Positions 61,031 to 64,000 of a stretch of 64,000 bases of DNA are shown here, in pieces. The number at the start of each line of letters is the position of its first letter. The first letter of the stretch is position 1. This DNA is from JAFDZW01 sp964404255. Its GTDB lineage: Bacteria > Bacteroidota > Ignavibacteria > Palsa-1295. The notes beneath the pieces were generated by a model, which worked only from the letters and a program-made list of their open reading frames with translations, had not been told where the DNA came from and searched no databases. The DNA is taken from positions 1 to 64,000 of the forward strand of contig CAYOJJ010000015.1 of NCBI GenBank assembly GCA_964404255.1, in the 5' to 3' direction. The translations under genes and the position numbers were made by a program.

Positions 61031-62911
61031 ATGACCCAGTACCTCAGGTTTTTCCTGTTTTTGATCGTCCTCCTCCCGCTTGGAGCAATTTCCTATTCTC
61101 AGGAAATAGCGCTTACTCCATCCCAACGTGTTGAAGCATGGATGCATGAGTATATCCAGGCGCATCCGGCTGCTGCCAAAGGCGTTAAGGCTGCCGATTC
61201 GTACGAGCGGCTATTGAAAATAACAGCGGCTAAACGGCTTGGTATCTCGCTCAAGGATGTCGACCTCAATGAAAACCCAAAAATTTCTGGCTCTGATGAA
61301 GTAGAGGCTATTAATCAGGAAGTAAATATCTCCAAAACTTCTTCGTATTGGCAGAATGAAACATCCGTTGTTATAAGCCGGGCTAACTCTTCGGTCATTG
61401 TTGCCGGGGCGAACGACCAGCGTATGTCTTATAATGGAATGCCGGTCTATTATTCGCTTGACAAAGGAAATAGCTGGAAGACGACCTTTATTCCCTTTGA
61501 TGTAAGCGCCGATGCTCCGTATGGAGATCCGATGCTTGCATCTGGAGCCGATGGTACGCTTTATTATGCGTACCTTTCAGCCGAAGGATTCGATGAAACA
61601 ACTTCTCAGCCGCTTGATAATATTGTAGTTGCCACCAGCACCGATGGTGTTCATTGGGAGAACCAAACATCGGTATTGCCGCTCGACCAGTTAAGCGGTC
61701 TGGAAGATAAGGAGCAGATATGGGTCGATCTCTCGCCTACCAGCCCAACCTATGGCCGGGTATATATTTGCTGGGTGCATTTCAATGATGATTTTGTCAG
61801 CGGTGAAATGCGCATCGTTTTCAGCGACGATAAGTGTAAAACCTGGAGCGAGCCAAAAGTTATCGAAGAAAGCATCGGCCGTTTTAGCCAGGTACGAACC
61901 GGTAAGAACGGTGAGCTCTTTGTGAGTTTTAGCAATGAAGACGATATGGAACACCGGATCTACTCTTCGACCGATGGGATTAATTTCGTCTATCATGGTA
62001 TAGCCGATTACGAACTCCCACCGATAAATTTTGACGGCCGTCCTTCCTTAAAAGGTGATTATGGTTTTCGCTGTTATCCCTTTTCCACATTCGATATTGA
62101 CCTGAAAAATAATGTTATCCACGTAGTGTATAGCACCTGGTATGACGATGGCAGCTCGATGACTCTATACTACACCCGCAGCTCAGATCTTGGAAAAACC
62201 TGGACTACCGCAATGCCTGTAGGATACCAGAACACTACTCTTTCAGGAGAAACCGCCAGAGACCGCTTCGATCCGTGGCTGACCATCAGGCAGGCGACTG
62301 GCGATGTTTATCTGACCTATTACTCCAGTGAACGCGATCCCGATAATCTTAAAATTTCTGCTCATTGTGTAAAACTTTACGATGGCGACGATAGCCACGA
62401 ACAGCAGGTAACGCCACTTGAAACCACCGATTTCGATGGCACAAAAGTAAAGATATCGAGCTCAAGTACCTCTACCTCTTTCATTGGAGATTATATCGGT
62501 GCCGATGTCTTCGATACATTATATGCCGGAGTCTGGACCCGCTCCTTTAACGCCAACTCAAGAGATGGAGAAGTCTATGCCTACGTGGGATCGGTCAACT
62601 CTATGGCAGCCGCAGTTTCTTCTGCACCCGTCATTATTCATAGCGATGAATTGCGGGTAAGTTCGGTATTCCCAAATCCTATTTCTGCCGGTTCTGCAAT
62701 AGAAGTCCGGTATTATTCTCCTGTTATGGAGAAAGCTACCTGCTCCCTTTATTCGGTTACCGGAGTCAAGATCGCCGATCTTTGGACTGGTACCTTAAGT
62801 GACGGAGCAAATAGTATTCGGTTATCGACTCCCGCTATATCGAGCGGGAGCTACCTCCTGAGGCTGGAAACAGCGGCAGGCTCCGACCAGCAGACGGTGG
62901 TTATCCGCTAA
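61031..62911 (+). CDS. Secreted sialidase-like (Asp-box) protein with T9SS sorting domain
   Basis: 626 residues from the ATG at 61031 (the frame opens earlier at a TTG). Signal peptide ends SYSQE. Asp-box repeats S-x-D-x-G-x-x-W are visible: YSLDKGNSWKT, STDGVHWEN, SSDLGKTWTT and the weaker FSDDKCKTW, marking a six-bladed sialidase/neuraminidase-type propeller. I do not see the catalytic Arg triad clearly, so enzyme activity is uncertain. The end is a T9SS sorting domain (VFPNPIS, GSYLLRLET, TVVIR). Confidence 0.88.
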   Translation: MTQYLRFFLFLIVLLPLGAISYSQEIALTPSQRVEAWMHEYIQAHPAAAKGVKAADSYERLLKITAAKRLGISLKDVDLNENPKISGSDEVEAINQEVNISKTSSYWQNETSVVISRANSSVIVAGANDQRMSYNGMPVYYSLDKGNSWKTTFIPFDVSADAPYGDPMLASGADGTLYYAYLSAEGFDETTSQPLDNIVVATSTDGVHWENQTSVLPLDQLSGLEDKEQIWVDLSPTSPTYGRVYICWVHFNDDFVSGEMRIVFSDDKCKTWSEPKVIEESIGRFSQVRTGKNGELFVSFSNEDDMEHRIYSSTDGINFVYHGIADYELPPINFDGRPSLKGDYGFRCYPFSTFDIDLKNNVIHVVYSTWYDDGSSMTLYYTRSSDLGKTWTTAMPVGYQNTTLSGETARDRFDPWLTIRQATGDVYLTYYSSERDPDNLKISAHCVKLYDGDDSHEQQVTPLETTDFDGTKVKISSSSTSTSFIGDYIGADVFDTLYAGVWTRSFNANSRDGEVYAYVGSVNSMAAAVSSAPVIIHSDELRVSSVFPNPISAGSAIEVRYYSPVMEKATCSLYSVTGVKIADLWTGTLSDGANSIRLSTPAISSGSYLLRLETAAGSDQQTVVIR

Positions 62912-62962
62912 TTCGCCCAAAAATAGTACCTGCATTTATCCCAAACTCCGCACGGGGTCTCG

Positions 62963-64000
62963 GTGTTTACCTCGGACGTGAATTTTAGAACCAGATACTA
63001 TCTCGCCTTTGCCGTACTGGCACTCGGCTTTTTGCTTTCGTCGTGCGAAGAGAAGATCTCTACCATCGGCAGCAGCTATGTAAAGGACAGTGTGATTCGA
63101 GGTGTGACTTCTTATACCGATTCGGTATTGAAGCTGCAATCGGTTCTTAAGCAGACTGTCTTTACCGATGGTGTTCGATATACCTTAAGCAAAAATTCTC
63201 CGTATTTATTTTTTGGTTCAGTCCCCTCGGAAAATCTCGAGGCCTGGGCGGCGCTCAAGTTTCCGTTCCTTCCCGATAGCGTAGGGGCGGTGCTCGATGA
63301 TTCGCTCATCCTCACGTTCCGTACTGCTTATTTTTATGGACCTGATCCGAGCGATGCGACGCTTGATTTCTATATTTATACCGAAACCGGACATCGCGCA
63401 ACCGATAGTACGGCTTCGCTGGCCCTTAGCGATCTTTCTGCCCAGCCGATCTATCATTATACCGGCTCCGTGCTTAAAGATACTACGACCTATATCGCCA
63501 TTCATCTGGATACGGCAATCTTAAATCCATTACTCCGTACCACTTCACTCGCTCTGGTGATCGTCCCGGGGCCAACAATGAAATCGGTCCGCGCTTTTGC
63601 TTCGACCGATGATGGCAATACGGCAAATGAACCGAGACTGCAAATGCTCATCCAGGGTTCGGCTAATAATTATCTGATCTCCCGCTACCCGGATTATGAT
63701 TTTCATCTGGTCGCCGATGGTTATACTCCGCCGGCAGGCATGTTCGAACTCAGAGGCAGCAAAGCGCAACGCGAACGGATCGCGGTAAGTGTAAAAGATA
63801 TCCGCGAACGACTTGGGCTTAATTCTTTTACTACCATTAATAAAGCAACGCTTGACTTCGTTATCGATGGTTCGTTAACCGCGACCGGCGTCGTGCCGCA
63901 AGATTCTACTTACCCGCTCTTATTCTTTAGAGGATACCATGAAGTCGATGATAGTACCTTCGGCCTGGAAATACTTCCGACTCTTACCGGTTCGACCATG
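62963..64000 (+). CDS. Lipoprotein, 3' end outside the window
   Basis: An open plus-strand frame of 346 codons begins at a GTG (62963; a second GTG is at 62978) and runs off the edge. The hydrophobic segment ends LLSSC, a lipobox. The rest is beta-rich, with LKLQSVLKQTVFTDG, FGSVPSENLEAWAALKFPFLPDSV and repeated L-x-F-R-x-A-Y-x-Y-G. This looks like an outer-membrane lipoprotein distantly like DUF4270 or DNRLRE-type carbohydrate-binding proteins; the link is an inference. No ATG is available before the lipobox. Confidence 0.75.
   Translation, partial: MFTSDVNFRTRYYLAFAVLALGFLLSSCEEKISTIGSSYVKDSVIRGVTSYTDSVLKLQSVLKQTVFTDGVRYTLSKNSPYLFFGSVPSENLEAWAALKFPFLPDSVGAVLDDSLILTFRTAYFYGPDPSDATLDFYIYTETGHRATDSTASLALSDLSAQPIYHYTGSVLKDTTTYIAIHLDTAILNPLLRTTSLALVIVPGPTMKSVRAFASTDDGNTANEPRLQMLIQGSANNYLISRYPDYDFHLVADGYTPPAGMFELRGSKAQRERIAVSVKDIRERLGLNSFTTINKATLDFVIDGSLTATGVVPQDSTYPLLFFRGYHEVDDSTFGLEILPTLTGSTM

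Overview
The window looks like chromosomal DNA of a member of the Bacteroidota/Chlorobiota (FCB) superphylum. Ignavibacteria or Kapabacteria relatives are a plausible home, but the genus cannot be named from this sequence. The reasons are: at least nine secreted proteins ending in a type IX secretion (T9SS, Por) C-terminal sorting domain; several promoter-like TAnnTTTG boxes of the Bacteroidota kind; few strong Shine-Dalgarno sites; many small LxxC lipoproteins; WG-repeat proteins; and a gene content typical of a free-living heterotroph. No rRNA, tRNA, CRISPR array, insertion sequence, prophage or T9SS machinery gene was found.

Layout. 1-1024: 3'-truncated secreted protein. 1377-3872: Uup-type ABC-F ATPase and YgjP-like metallopeptidase. 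3883-9655: minus-strand block with a haem-motif lipoprotein, a VOC protein, a PQQ-type sugar dehydrogenase and a large secreted protein. 9821-14492: pirin, class 3 lipase and a secreted protein with a regular 15-residue repeat. 14619-17845: two minus-strand secreted proteins. 18056-20015: YceI and a divergent Nramp transporter. 20314-27651: minus-strand block with lipoprotein, esterase/beta-lactamase fusion, polysaccharide deacetylase, AraC regulator, three small enzymes and adenosylhomocysteinase. 27791-32437: three T9SS cargo genes, two of them a tandem duplication that carries pieces of a dead acetyltransferase gene. 32882-39373: ECF sigma factor with a membrane/beta-barrel partner, two overlapping WG-repeat genes and a lipoprotein. 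39375-47527: dienelactone hydrolase, EF-G2-like GTPase, DEAD-box helicase, TPR protein, DUF1569 protein, CBU_0592-like protein and RqcH/NFACT protein. 47528-52004: a candidate 23-residue membrane peptide gene with its own promoter and terminator, an XRE regulator, small hypotheticals, two coupled lipoproteins and a helical-repeat protein. 52439-64000: a 1246-residue multidomain T9SS protein, further T9SS cargo, DacB, HPPD, an alpha/beta hydrolase, a sialidase-like protein and a truncated lipoprotein.

How the genes fit together. The dominant theme is the cell surface: T9SS cargo built from beta-propeller and Ig-like modules, lipoproteins, cell-wall enzymes (DacB, deacetylase, beta-lactamase-like) and an ECF sigma factor whose partner spans the envelope. 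A second theme is translation and ribosome maintenance (Uup, EF-G2, DEAD-box helicase, RqcH). Housekeeping metabolism appears as AhcY and HPPD.

The most unusual items are the sigma/beta-barrel pair, the WG-repeat tandem, the duplicated cassette with signs of gene conversion, the five-repeat/cohesin-like giant protein, the 23-codon gene unit and several RNA hairpins in leaders. All calls rest on reading the sequence by eye; no homology search was run.
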